A stretch of DNA of 30,028 bases from Gnetum montanum (GCA_015680685.1 MNCI01010760.1:107341-137368), one strand, 5' to 3'. Shown: positions 20,238 to 29,755, numbered from the stretch's first letter. Translations and numbers: made by a program. The notes: generated by a model from the letters alone, not told the origin.

Positions 20238-20816
20238 TGTCCTATTACATCCCCATTCACAAATAATGCTGCTACCTAATGAAGATGGTATCTTTTCATA
20301 ACAAGTGTTATTGTTATCTTAACAAGACCCAAAAGGGTAGTTGTGAGTAAGACTCGAAAGGGCATGTTGTAATAACGAACATGTATCTCAAGTTATCCTT
20401 TTGGGGTTTAACCTAAGGCATTTATACTTAGGGTTAGAGATTGTACCGACATGGAGTAGTGGAGCCAATACAAGCAAGTCATGTGAGCTAGGTAAAGTAG
20501 GATAGAAAGTGGATTGGCCATCCTTTCTAGCCAGGATATAGGCCTAACCATGTTGGCAGTGTTGAATTGCTTCTAATGGATAGATGCCAAAGGAAGAAAA
20601 CCCTAAGGAAAATTCTTGGAGCACAATTTAGATATGCTATTCCATATCAAGAAAGCATTTTTTTCCTTCTTTTTTTGCATTTTTTCTATTATTTTCTTTA
20701 TATATAATGTTGAATATCACAAATATTTCACATTTTTCATATTTTATTTGTACACATAATGTCTAATATATTGTATATTTGATGTTTGCCATGACATCCA
20801 AGGATGGGATGTCACA
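20238..20816 (+). repeat. LTR E (about 579 bp)
   Basis: Begins TGTCCTATTACATCCCCATT after a purine tract and ends GGGATGTCACA at 20,816. A TATA-like GGCATTTATACTTAGGG is near 20,418. A perfect 7-bp inverted repeat, GACATCC (20,793-20,799) and GGATGTC (20,807-20,813), closes the right end. The left end matches the LTR start at 25,038 over about 25 bases, after which the two differ. If the primer-site candidate at 20,819 is real this is a 5' LTR; the upstream ORF X and purine tract argue for a 3' LTR. A tandem arrangement would satisfy both. Confidence 0.5.
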
Positions 20817-20818
20817 AT

Positions 20819-20830
20819 TAGTATTGGAGT
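20819..20830 (+). promoter_or_regulatory. Possible decayed initiator-Met tRNA primer-binding site
   Basis: TAGTATTGGAGT against TGGTATCAGAGC, 8 of 12 matches, two bases after the ...GTCACA end of LTR E. Three of four mismatches are G-to-A or C-to-T. The position is right, but the match is weak and could be chance. Confidence 0.3.
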
Positions 20831-21850
20831 AAACCACAACTTAAGGGCCATTCAGAACCATGGGCTAACCGCAACATGAACTTCATGATGAATCTTAAAG
20901 CCACAACACAAGGAAAGTCATTAACCATCATTGGATGTACCATATTTTTGTGATATTTGATCACACCTCTATAAGATTTATCAATTACAAGATGTTGGTA
21001 AGACAATGATACACCGGTCTAGGTAACTCTTACCCATCTTAATACTATAATTATTAATTGATTAGGATCATTGTTAAATTTCTTTCCAGAAAGTTAGTAA
21101 CCATGACTTGAATTGATCTTGTTTTGTTGAAACTCACTATCCAAGTAATCTAGAAGATTCTAAGTTACCATATGTTAGCCTAGAAATGTCAATTCAACAA
21201 AATAGGCTAGTTTGGTCTTTTTAATTCCTGAAAAATCAACTTCATTTTTGAACCCTAAAACTATATCTGACACATAGTACTCATTGAAATGATTCACATG
21301 GTACAAACTTCATCTTCATCAAACTTACGATTTGGGAGATATTGATGTTTAAATTTCTTGTAATAAGTGCATTAAAATAATATTAAATTATTATTATTAT
21401 TTTTAAGAAATTCAAAATTTTAGGGTTGAAAATAAACCCAGAATTTCCATTTACCATACTGAACCCCTACCCTATGATGGACCGAACCATCACGTCAATT
21501 GCCAAAGCAAGGTGGAATAAACTAATAATAATTTTTTTTTAAATAGGAGGTCATGGATTTAACTACAAGCCCCAACTTACTTTTATTTTTAAAAAATTTG
21601 TAAATTTTTTTTAATATATATTCCAAACCCTCAACAGGGCTACGATCAGCTATGATGCCAACTGCAGCTAGGCCTAACTACCAACCACAACCAACAGTTG
21701 CAAAGGGGTTGGCCCTTAGATGACCATGCATTGAACATCACCCATTTCTACTACACCATGCCTATGTCTATCATTACACCTTGCTTGCACCTACCACTAT
21801 TGCGTGCTACTACTCACCAACATGCGTCCACTTCCTTCCTACCCATTGTT
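20831..21850. other. Unassigned AT-rich stretch
   Basis: I see no gene or element. T and A runs near 21,530 and 21,605 and an ATTATT repeat near 21,385 are the only notable features. A short minus frame at 20,818-21,006 has no recognisable product. Confidence 0.4.
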
Positions 21851-21872
21851 ATGCAATGCCCTACATTTGCTA

Positions 21873-22092
21873 CCAGAATCCAGCTCCTATGCTACCAAAA
21901 ATCACCTCTCACGTCACCAAAAACCACCTCCTGTGCCACCAAAAACTTCCAATTGTGCTACCAAAAATTGCCTTCCATGTCACAAAATATCACCTCCTGC
22001 ACTACTAAAAACTACCTTCCATGCTACCAAACACTGCCTTCCATGCTGCCAAAAATTACCTCTCGTGCTATCGAACATCACCTCTTTAGAAG
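21873..22092 (+). repeat. 22-bp minisatellite, ten consecutive units
   Basis: Units start exactly every 22 bases at 21,873, 21,895, 21,917, 21,939, 21,961, 21,983, 22,005, 22,027, 22,049 and 22,071. The typical unit is CCAAAAAYYACCTYCYATGCTA, with about 4-8 substitutions between units and no insertions or deletions. Because 22 is not a multiple of three and the unit has no stop in any + frame, all three + frames stay open across it. The 60-134 codon frames here are therefore a by-product of the repeat, not genes. A weaker unit may precede at 21,851. Confidence 0.85.
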
Positions 22093-22155
22093 TTGTCAAT
22101 AATTGCCTCTCCAAACACTGCCAAACATGCATAGAAGTTGTGAAGGACTAGTCAA

Positions 22156-22328
22156 GAGGCCACTCAAGCCCATTGATGGGCCATGTAGGCCCATAAAAGG
22201 ACCATGTGGGCCCTAAGATAGGCCACACAGGCCCAGAAGAGGATAACGAGGACCCTGAGATGGGCCACATAGGCCCATAAGAGAGTCTTGTGGGCCTAGA
22301 GATGGGATATGCAGGCCCTAAAGAGGCC
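22156..22328 (-). repeat. 21-bp minisatellite (42-bp higher-order unit), eight units
   Basis: Consecutive 21-base units begin at 22,156, 22,177, 22,198, 22,219, 22,240, 22,261, 22,282 and 22,303, with a partial one to 22,328. They alternate between a TGGGCCACATAGGCCCATAAG type and an AGGACCATGTGGGCCCTAAGA type, giving a 42-bp period. GGCC and GGGCCC words make it the most GC-rich spot in the window. On the minus strand it keeps one frame open and encodes a 7-residue repeat of GPTWPIN/GPMWPIS type, within a 73-codon frame (22,369-22,148). No start context or homology supports a real protein. Confidence 0.85.
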
Positions 22329-22329
22329 A

Positions 22330-22667
22330 AAAATAAAAAATAATAAAATAATAAATAGTTTGTTCCCATTGCCAGCTTGAGCCTTCTTGAACTCTGTCGA
22401 CATCACCAATAGCCTTCTTGGACCCTACATCTAGTGTGCCACTGCAGCCATTATCGCTATTGTCCCTATTGGTGCACAACAGAAAATTCTTTGTTAGCAA
22501 ACAAGAAATTCAAGATTCTTTTCAACTAATGAAAATTTTGAAATGCCCATCTATTGACAGGAAAATTTAAAATTTTCATTATTAGTCATCAATGTAAATT
22601 AAAAACATGCACAAATGTTTTCAAAAATTCAAAATTAGCTCCTTGGTAGCAATGGAGATAAAAAATT
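22330..22667. other. Unassigned stretch between minisatellite and 5S-like sequence
   Basis: No gene recognised. The short AGCCTTCTTG word occurs twice (22,380 and 22,412). The minus-strand 60-codon frame at 22,318-22,500 is not supported by anything else. Confidence 0.4.
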
Positions 22668-22740
22668 CATCATTAAGCATGCTTGTTTTGGAGTAGAATT
22701 GGGATGGGTGACCTCTCTAGAAATCTAGACTTCAGAACCC
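22668..22740 (+). ncRNA. 5S rRNA-like sequence (3' half, degenerate)
   Basis: TTAAGCATGCTTG (from 22,673) matches the 5S internal promoter box A region TTAAGCGTGCTTG. GAGTAGAATTGGGATGGGTG (from 22,691), followed by ACCTC, matches the box C region GAGTAGTACTRGGATGGGTG with two or three changes at the correct spacing from box A. GAAATCTAGACTTCAGAACCC follows where 5S has GGAAGTCC and its 3' end. Most differences are C-to-T or G-to-A. The 5' half of 5S is not clearly present. It may be a stray 5S pseudogene, the LTR of a Cassandra-type element (which carries 5S sequence), or the head of a 5S-derived SINE. Unlikely to be a functional rRNA gene. Confidence 0.6.
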
Positions 22741-23490
22741 ATACCTTTTGATTTTGGAAGCCTTTTTTGGTGAACGAAGAGTTAGTCCCTATAGATTTTA
22801 ACCTTCTAGGCCCAATGGTGAAGTCAGATTCATCCTAGTGAACCCCAAAAGTTAGTTTTTACTCCTTGCCCAATATAATGCCTTGAGATCCTTAAAAGTT
22901 TAATTTTGGCATCACTTAAGCATAAGATGTCCATTTTCAACATATGAATAATCATTTCCAACATTTTTCATGCTTCTAAACTTAATGTTGAGGTCAAATT
23001 TATCATCCAAGCACCTAATAATTTGAGGATATCATAAACTTAACCTTCTAGGATTTAAGATTTAGTGCATAACCCTTACATATAGTCTTAATATTACTAT
23101 GGAATGTCATTAATTACACTATCAAAGTTACTATTCTTAATGGGGTAGAAAGGCCATTAAGAATTATATAATATAGTTACATATTACTAAAATTATATGT
23201 TGTTATTAAATATTACTAAAATTTGATAATGTAATTATAAAAAAAATAGATAATGTAGTTATTTAGTTGATGTAGTTGATTATCAGTCAATGTATTAGTT
23301 AATGATCAGTTGATGTATTAGTTGGAGAATTAGTTGAAGAAATAGAACAATATTCAACCATAAAAAAAAAAGGTATATTAAGCTATCTTACAATCAAAAA
23401 ATATGGAAAAATAGCATAGAGACTAAAAATAGTGTTTCAACTAAGAGTATGATACTCATGAAGAGAAATGTTTCAAAAGAGAATCCAATA
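22741..23490. other. Unassigned AT-rich stretch with short direct repeats
   Basis: No gene recognised. Short repeated words occur at 23,181-23,225 (ATATTACTAAAAT twice) and at 23,265-23,340 (TTAGTTGATGTA/TATTAGTTGA-like units, about five). The frame of the downstream nuclease relic is open from 23,341 to 23,568, so the gene copy could extend upstream of the 23,491 ATG, but that part is not recognisable. Confidence 0.4.
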
Positions 23491-24636
23491 ATGAGAATGA
23501 AAGTTGCAAAATACAATATGCTTGCAAGATCTTTAGCAAGTGAGAAACAACATCTGCTATGTCCATCATGAACCTTGGATTGGCACGAGTATCGATATCC
23601 ATGCATCTTAATAGAGTTAGAGGATTTAGATGTTGATGTCTTGTGCTTACAAGAATTCTTGCCATGGAAATTTCTATATCAACTTGAACTAGATTTGGAA
23701 AAGAGGGGATACAAACGTATTTATATGCAAAAAGGTTCCTGTGGAAGTTCTTCTTTTGAGCTATACAAATTAGGATATTGTAGAAATCACAACATGGATA
23801 GTTGTGTAATCTTTTATAAAGAAGCCAAGTTTGAATTAGTACAAATATTTGAATGGAGTTTAGAAAATATGATTTTTGAAATTCCAAAACTTCAAGCAAT
23901 GGGAAAGAAAGAATAGTCAAGATTTTGGAAAAATTACATAGTCTCGGTAGTAATTCTAAAATTCCATCTATCAGGAAGATGTGTATGCATGGTTAACACA
24001 CATTTAATGGCCAAACGAACATGTTCCAATGCCAAACTATGTTAAGGAGCATACTTGATTAAGAAAATAGAAGAAAGTTTGAAGAATAAGTTACTACTAA
24101 GTTATACTAATCCAATTCCATTTATTCTTTATGGAGACTTCAATGCAAAATTTGGAAGTAGCATTTATCAATTCTTAAAATATGGATCTATAAAGAAATC
24201 TTTGGAAGATGAAGTTGACTTGAAAAAGATGTTTTCATCAATTCAACATGCAATTCCATTAGGTAGTGCATATTCTACTTACTTTGAATCTTTAGTAGAT
24301 AAATCAGACTCTAGAATTCAAAAACAAATAATGTTGATGGATAGCACTCATCAAGAACCATAATTTACTAATTTCTCTATTATGATTAATGAGGATGGAT
24401 CAACAACATTCTTCATTGATATTTTGGATTATATTTGGTACGATGCATGATTCTTTCAAGTTACCAAGTTACTAGAGTTAATTTCTAAAGAAGAAGTTGA
24501 GAAGAATTAAGATTAAGCTTTTCCATCCCGAACAAGACCATCTGATCACATATCACTTATGATAGAATTACAATTACTTCCATCAGTTCATAAGGTTGAT
24601 CAAGATCAGGAAGTATCTTACCCTCACTTTTACTAA
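23491..24636 (+). pseudogene. CCR4/Angel/Nocturnin-like nuclease (EEP domain) retrocopy, stop-riddled
   Basis: Relatives are Mg-dependent 3' exonucleases, including mRNA deadenylases of the CCR4 group. From the ATG at 23,491 one frame runs to 24,636 without a single frame shift. In order: KVAKYNMLA (Asn), DVDVLCLQE (catalytic Glu), RGYKRIYMQKG, MDSCVIFYK, CMVNTHL (His), PFILYGDFNA (Asp and Asn), a long insert to SAYSTYFES, FTNFS, IDILDYIWY, and PSDHISLMIELQL (Asp and His). Seven in-frame stops occur at 23,569, 23,914, 24,043, 24,361, 24,448, 24,508 and 24,514. Several fall where the family has Trp or Gln, as expected from TGG-to-TGA and CAA/CAG-to-TAA/TAG. Plant genes of this family have introns; none is seen here, so a reverse-transcribed copy is likely. 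AATAAA-like words near 24,681 could be its 3' end. Exact subfamily is uncertain. Confidence 0.8.
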
Positions 24637-25024
24637 TGATCTTCTTATTTTATTCATTGTTTAATTTATATTTTAATCAAATAAATAAAATATCTAAGAT
24701 AATAAAAATTGGGGATAAATAGTTTTCCTTGCCTTCACTTGGCTAACCAAATCTAAGTTACACTTTGTGTGACTGTGGTTAGGACTAGTGATTCGTAGTT
24801 GATAAATCTTTAATTTTTGTCATTATCTTAGAAAATGAAGTAAGTAAAGTAATATTTAATTTTATGTATAATTTTTCTCACATATATTTTAGTTGCAAAA
24901 TAAGAAAGAAATAACTTCAAGTTCAAAATAGAAATCAAGTTATTCAAGCATAGGATCATGAAAGAAAGCATTGGAGCTAGAAAAAGATAGAGACCGTGGA
25001 CTCGTTCAAGGACAAATGAAACCT
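24637..25024 (+). other. Non-coding stretch, then C-terminal end of an element reading frame
   Basis: AT-rich up to about 24,890. From about 24,960 a + frame reads KKALELEKDRDRGLVQGQMK and runs on through the purine tract into the LTR start (RLSHPHSQM). This is how some plant Ty3 elements end their polyprotein. The copy 2 ORF X also ends with a LHPHSQIM-like peptide across its LTR start. No other domain is visible. Confidence 0.4.
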
Positions 25025-25036
25025 AAGGGGGGTAGA
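25025..25036 (+). promoter_or_regulatory. Polypurine tract of LTR G
   Basis: AAGGGGGGTAGA immediately before the LTR start TGTCACATCCCC. A G-rich purine run next to TG is the standard plus-strand primer of an LTR element. Confidence 0.6.
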
Positions 25037-25037
25037 T

Positions 25038-25320
25038 TGTCACATCCCCATTCCCAAATGATATCTTTGCAATATACAATAGTTTTAAGCTAATCTTTAG
25101 CTTGTTAGAAAGCTCATTGTACAAGCTATAAGTCTATAAAAGTTTGTAACGGTTGGAGTTTATTTGGTCATCTAATTCTTACTTGCAAAAGAGACCTTGA
25201 ATAAAACTATTTAGCATCCAAAATAGAAATTGGTGAATTGTAAGATGAATATCTTTGCAATCCAAGTAGGTTATAAAGTAAGTGAATTCTTGATAGAAAA
25301 CTATTTCAAAAAAAATCTAC
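25038..25320 (+). repeat. LTR G start (right end not determined)
   Basis: Begins TGTCACATCCCCATTCCCAAATG after the purine tract. CTATAAAAG at 25,131-25,139 is a TATA box candidate on the + strand. The right boundary is not visible; opposite-strand LTR signals appear from about 25,540, so at least two LTR fragments meet here. Confidence 0.5.
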
Positions 25321-25900
25321 TTTTTTTAAACAAGTTGGACTTAAATTTGAGTTGATTTCGTAGTTAATACTGGTCACACAAGAATGGCCATGAATGTAAT
25401 ATCTTAACTTGAAATAAAATGAAGTATAATAATGTACAAAACCTTGATGTATTTGTAAATGTGATGAAGGATCAATTGATGAATGAGTGATGAATTTGGA
25501 GAGAAATTTCATAATCAACTATAATCCAAAATACAACATAATATGCCTATGTATTTATAGGCATTTGATGAGGCCATTATAAATAATGAAGGGACAAGTC
25601 TATTTTAATGGAAAATGGGCTAAGAATTGAAGATATATGTAAGATTCGGATCATTCTATTATTACATCTATCCATCAATCTTTTAGTAAAGGAATAAATA
25701 AATAAATTTTCCTATTTTATCCTATGACTTGAAAATTAAAATAGAAATTAAATGACTTTTGTCCCAATGTTACTAAAGTTCTAAATTATCTATTCTTGAT
25801 CTTTGATTTTTTCCTTTTATCTTCATGTTTTCATTTCAATTTTTTGTACTTCCATATGTGGGCATGACCTTCAATTATTTTGAATTTTGGTTTGTAGAAC
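25321..25900 (-). repeat. LTR fragment F (minus strand), boundaries uncertain
   Basis: TATAAATA on the minus strand at 25,552-25,559 lies in GCCTATAAATACATAGGC, the same promoter context as LTRs A, C and D. It is centred on a 7-bp inverted repeat TGCCTAT/ATAGGCA (25,544-25,563). A 70-codon minus frame at 25,306-25,518 lies where R/U5 would be and has no recognisable product. No primer site was found. Confidence 0.4.
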
Positions 25901-25929
25901 TCATTTCTTCTTATTATTTGAAATCCACA

Positions 25930-27090
25930 ACATGGGGAATAAATATTAGTGAATTCTAAATGTTCAAAGTGCATTCAAAAACCAATAGTATATCTTGATG
26001 ATTTTGTCATATTAGAAGTTCATGATTCAAAGTATTTTGCTATTATCCTAGGGAAACCTTGGTTAGCTACTACCAAGCATGTAATTCATTATCACTCATG
26101 ATTGTAACAACTATCCTTTATCAATATGACATTTAACCTCAAAATTTTTAATCTTAACAAGAATGTTTTAGAAATATCTCAAAAAGATGTAAAAATGATT
26201 TTCAAAGTGGTTTTGGTGATGTTGGCTAAGAATAAAGAAACACTAATACTCACCAACTAACATAAAGTCCATAGTAACTAAGAATGTTAAGAACTTCATA
26301 AACAAATTAGGTAGTTATTGGATTTTGGATTTGACACACTAACATTAGAAAACCCTCATAACAAAATGCAAAATAATTTAAGGAACTATCAACTACTCTT
26401 AAATACATATTTCTAGCTAAGGATAGACCCTTAATCATAAATTCAAAATTAACAATTGAAGAAGAGGGCATGTTACAAGATGTATTAGTAAGGAAAACAT
26501 ATGTATTTACATGGACATATGAAGATTTAAAAGAAGGAATATCTTCAAACATTTTTTAGCATCATATCTACTTAGAGGATTGATCCAAACCAATAATGAT
26601 ACCTCCTAGAAGACTTAACCCTATAATAAAATAAATTGTCAAAGAAGAAACCACTTAAAAATGAAGAGAAGGGATAATTTATCCTATGTCAAATAGTGAA
26701 TGAGTTAGTTCTATAACTATGTTACTAAAGAAAAATGGAAAATGAAAAATATGCATGGATTATAGAAAGTCAAATCAATACATAAGAAAATATCAATTTT
26801 CATCATCATACATTGATCAAATTCTTGAATACTTAAAAGGCCATCAATATTACTATTTCCTTGATGGATTCAATGACTATAATCAAATAGTCATAGCCAT
26901 TGAAGATCAACAAAAAATTGCATTCTCATGTTCATTTGGTATCTTTTCTTTTAAAAGAATATCATTTGATTCATGAAAAGCTCCTATGATACTTCAAAGA
27001 GCCATGACCTCAAAATTTGTTAACATGCTTGAAGAATTTGTAGAGGTTTTTATGGATCACTTTTCATTATTTGGAAATTCTTTGATCAAA
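25930..27090 (+). pseudogene. Ty3-type pol fragment: protease end and reverse transcriptase (plus strand)
   Basis: The protease tail is seen as YLDDFVILEVHDSKYFAIIL followed by GKPWLATTK (about 25,990-26,080). After a decayed linker comes the RT entry motif FTWTYEDLK (about 26,510, shifted in frame), then PPRRLNP-like and SEWV-like remnants. The clearest part is 26,755-26,976 with MDYRKSNQ, FSSSYIDQILEYLKGH, YYFLDGFNDYNQI and FSCSFGIFSFKRISF. After a stop it continues KAPMILQRAMTSKF, FVEVFMDHFSLFGNS. The RT catalytic pair reads MDH rather than MDD, so it is dead by substitution as well as by stops. Similarity ends near 27,090. The pattern is that of Tat/Athila-like RT. Confidence 0.8.
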
Positions 27091-27169
27091 CCTAAAATAC
27101 AGAATTCAAAGCTATAATCCAAACACCAACAATCAAATAACCAAATAGCACATGCCCATATTAATCAAA

Positions 27170-28055
27170 TCACATTATACCCAGTTGGCAATAAGACATG
27201 ACATTATTAAAACATAATAAGAAAATCACACCAAATAAAGGAAATACATAAGAAGTTGTGAAATATTTAAGAAAAATAAAATGTACTAATGTTGTTGTAA
27301 AACAAAAACTTTGAACAACTAATAAGAAACTATTATTTTTTTCAATGGTCCAACCATTGTGGCATCTCTTGGATGAGAAGATAGGTGATAATGCCATCAT
27401 ACCATTTAGGCTCAATGGGTAATTATTGAATTATAGCCCCAACAAAGAGGCATTTATCAAGAAATAGATCAAATAATGAGCTTTCTTCCTCTTTATTGTC
27501 CCATCACAACTAAGACAAGTGATTGGCGACCACATTCTTAATTCCCTTTCGATCTACCATCATAAGATCAAATTCTTGTAAAATCACTAGCCACCATATG
27601 ACACAAGGGCTCACCATTGGCTTGTTCATTAGGAAGCGAATTACACTTTGATCTATGTGCACAAACACTTTGTATCCAAGCACATAATGCCTAAACTTCT
27701 TTAGAGTAAACACCACTGCCATTAGTTCTTTTTCTGTAGTGGTGTAGTTCAATTGTACACCCATAATGCTTTAGCTTTCTTAGTGGATGTAGTATGGACA
27801 TTTCTTGTAGTGCATCTACATAAGCACAACTCTCAAGGCATAATTCGATGCATCCATCATAACATGAAATGGTCTAGACCAATCAGGTGCTTATAGAATT
27901 GGCATTTCTACTAGTTTCTCCTTCAACTATTGGAATGCTTTTTCACATTCAATAGTCTAGAAAAATGAAGAAACTTTCTTTGTTAGCTTAACCAATGGTT
28001 TTGCAATCTTAGATAAATTCTCTATGAATTTCTGGTAGTTGCACTTCTATCTAAA
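27170..28055 (-). pseudogene. Ty3-type pol fragment: RT connection and RNase H (minus strand)
   Basis: On the minus strand, YQKFIENLSKIAKPLVKLTK (near 28,030-27,970) and AFQ/LKEKLVEMPIL remnants are the RT thumb and connection. MMDASNYAL then leads into RNase H at 27,764-27,510: NYTTTEKELMAVVFTLKKFR, VFVHIDQSVIRFLMNKP, LQEFDLMMVDRKG, NVVANHLS. The catalytic Glu of TEKEL and the Asp of HIDQ remain, but the Asp of the VADHLS motif is Asn. Further on, KWYDGIITYLLIQEMPQWLD (about 27,410-27,350) matches the linker after RNase H. Integrase is not present. Numerous stops and frame shifts; nonfunctional. It faces the + strand RT fragment. Confidence 0.8.
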
Positions 28056-28084
28056 CTATTCAAAAGATCCAAAAATGTAGACTT

Positions 28085-29755
28085 TTTTGAAAAATAAATG
28101 TCATAGAGACTTTTACATTCAAACCAAGTAATTTAGTGATTATACATGCAAAGAGATGAAAGGGAGGAAATACCAAACTTACACCACTTAGTATAAAGAT
28201 ATGGAAACTTAATAGTTCATGTTTCATTATTAATGGAAAGCCAGCAAGGAGAAATCTTATTAAGCATAGAGGTAGAAATAGTAATATTATTAAAGTTTCA
28301 AAAATCACTAATAAAACCCCAAGCCGTCCAAATGTGTTTTATGACAATAGAAGCTAATATAGTAGTACCTCTTAGCAAAAGGATCCAATTAAAAAAAATA
28401 AGTATCTATCTAGTAGTTACTACCTCTAGGCTACCCATGTGAATGCACTTACAAAAAAGAAGCTTCCAAGGCTCTCCACCAAATGAGCATTTAACCACCC
28501 ACTTGGCATATAAAACAATACCATGTGTGTAACAATTCAGCAATCCAAATCCACCATCGTCTTTGTGACAAATGCAAATGTTACACCAACAAGAAAAAAT
28601 CCTTTTCTAGAATGGTTCCTACTCAAAAGGAAATTTTTGCAAAAGCTTATTAATGTGATGATATGCAGAAATACTAGGAGCCCAACATGATGAATAATAT
28701 ACATGAGTATCTTGAATTATATGCTTACAAATAATAAACTTACCAACCATTAAAAGTTTCTTCTCCTTTCATTTAATAAGTTTTTGTTGTATTTTTTTCG
28801 TTGTAACATCCCATAATGTTTTTGAAGATCCAACAAAAATAGGAATGCCTAAAAATTTAAAAATATCTAACTTATCTAGAAAATTCTAAGATTTAGATAA
28901 TCCCCATTCTTGAACCCCCTTATTGCAAAATATAGAAGATTTGAACCAATTAATCTAAGATCCTAAAAGTCTATAATATTGATTAACATGATAAAAAGGT
29001 GATTTACAATAGCTTTGTCATTTTTTATTATGAAAAAGAAGTCATTTGCAAACTGCATATTTAATAAAGTAGGAGCATTGTTTTCAATAAAGATGCCTTG
29101 TAACAAATTGTGTTTTTAGTCGTTCTGTATAGCATGACATAAAAAATCTATAGTAAGGATGAAGAGATAAGGAGCAATAGGGCAACCTTGGCTAACTGAG
29201 TATTCAAGCTTAAAACTATTAGAAATACCAATATTTGTAACAATAAGTATATTAGCATCAATAAAAAGAGTCTCCACCATTCCAATAAATTTTTCTTTAA
29301 AATTGTATTTTCGAAAATAAGGAATATAAATTGCCATTCAATTCTATCATATGTTTTAGATAATCAAGCTTCAAAAAAGCAATGTTTCGCTTAGAATCCT
29401 TAACTCACTACATACCCTTCCAATCTACAACAACATTATGCCAAATATATCCACTTTTGACAAAGCAAGTTTGCATTAAAGTAATTAATTGAGGAATAAT
29501 TGGTTTTAATCTTCGAGCAAGATATTTAGCCAAAATATTAACAACAAAATCTAGAAGAGTAATAGGATGTCAATAATTAATGTGGGAAAGATTACTATCC
29601 TTAGGAATAAGTTTAAAAACTTCTTTATTCAGCTCATGACCAAGAGAACATTGTTCAATGGCTTCAACAAAAATACAATAAAGGTCGATACTAACAACAT
29701 CCCAATAATTTTTTTTAAAATTCAATAGAAATTACATCACCTAGAACTTTATTAT
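28085..29755 (-). pseudogene. LINE (non-LTR retrotransposon) ORF2 remnant: RT and C-terminal region
   Basis: Reads from 29,755 downward. VLGDVISIEF is followed by LIPKDSN, HPITLLDFVVNILAKYLARR, LKPIIPQLITLMQTCF, FLKLDY then a frame shift to TYDRIEWQF, and in 29,337-29,116 SVSQGCPIAPYLFILTIDFL. The metal-binding motif at 29,041-29,055 reads QFAND where active LINEs have F/YADD. Beyond are LGIPIFVG, KLLMVGKFIICKHI, and GGFGLLN with AKWVVKCSFGGEPWK, typical of the region after RT in plant L1-type LINEs. The endonuclease domain and ORF1 are missing, in line with 5' truncation on insertion. Many stops. The 3' end runs to about 28,085, where it meets the Ty3 fragment. Confidence 0.8.

Noticed and set aside
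21698-22151. Three overlapping + strand frames of 75-134 codons rich in Thr, Pro, Cys
   Set aside because: They arise from a stop-free 22-bp repeat that cycles through all three frames; no homology or start context.
21873-22328. Regular repeats that might suggest a CRISPR array
   Set aside because: Units are directly contiguous with no spacers, and the window is plant-like nuclear DNA.
23394-23920. Minus strand open frames of 70 and 154 codons
   Set aside because: They overlap the nuclease relic, whose + frame has clear conserved motifs, so these are shadows.
28060-28442. Open frames on both strands (82 and 69 codons)
   Set aside because: Overlap the LINE C-terminal region; no recognisable products in these frames.
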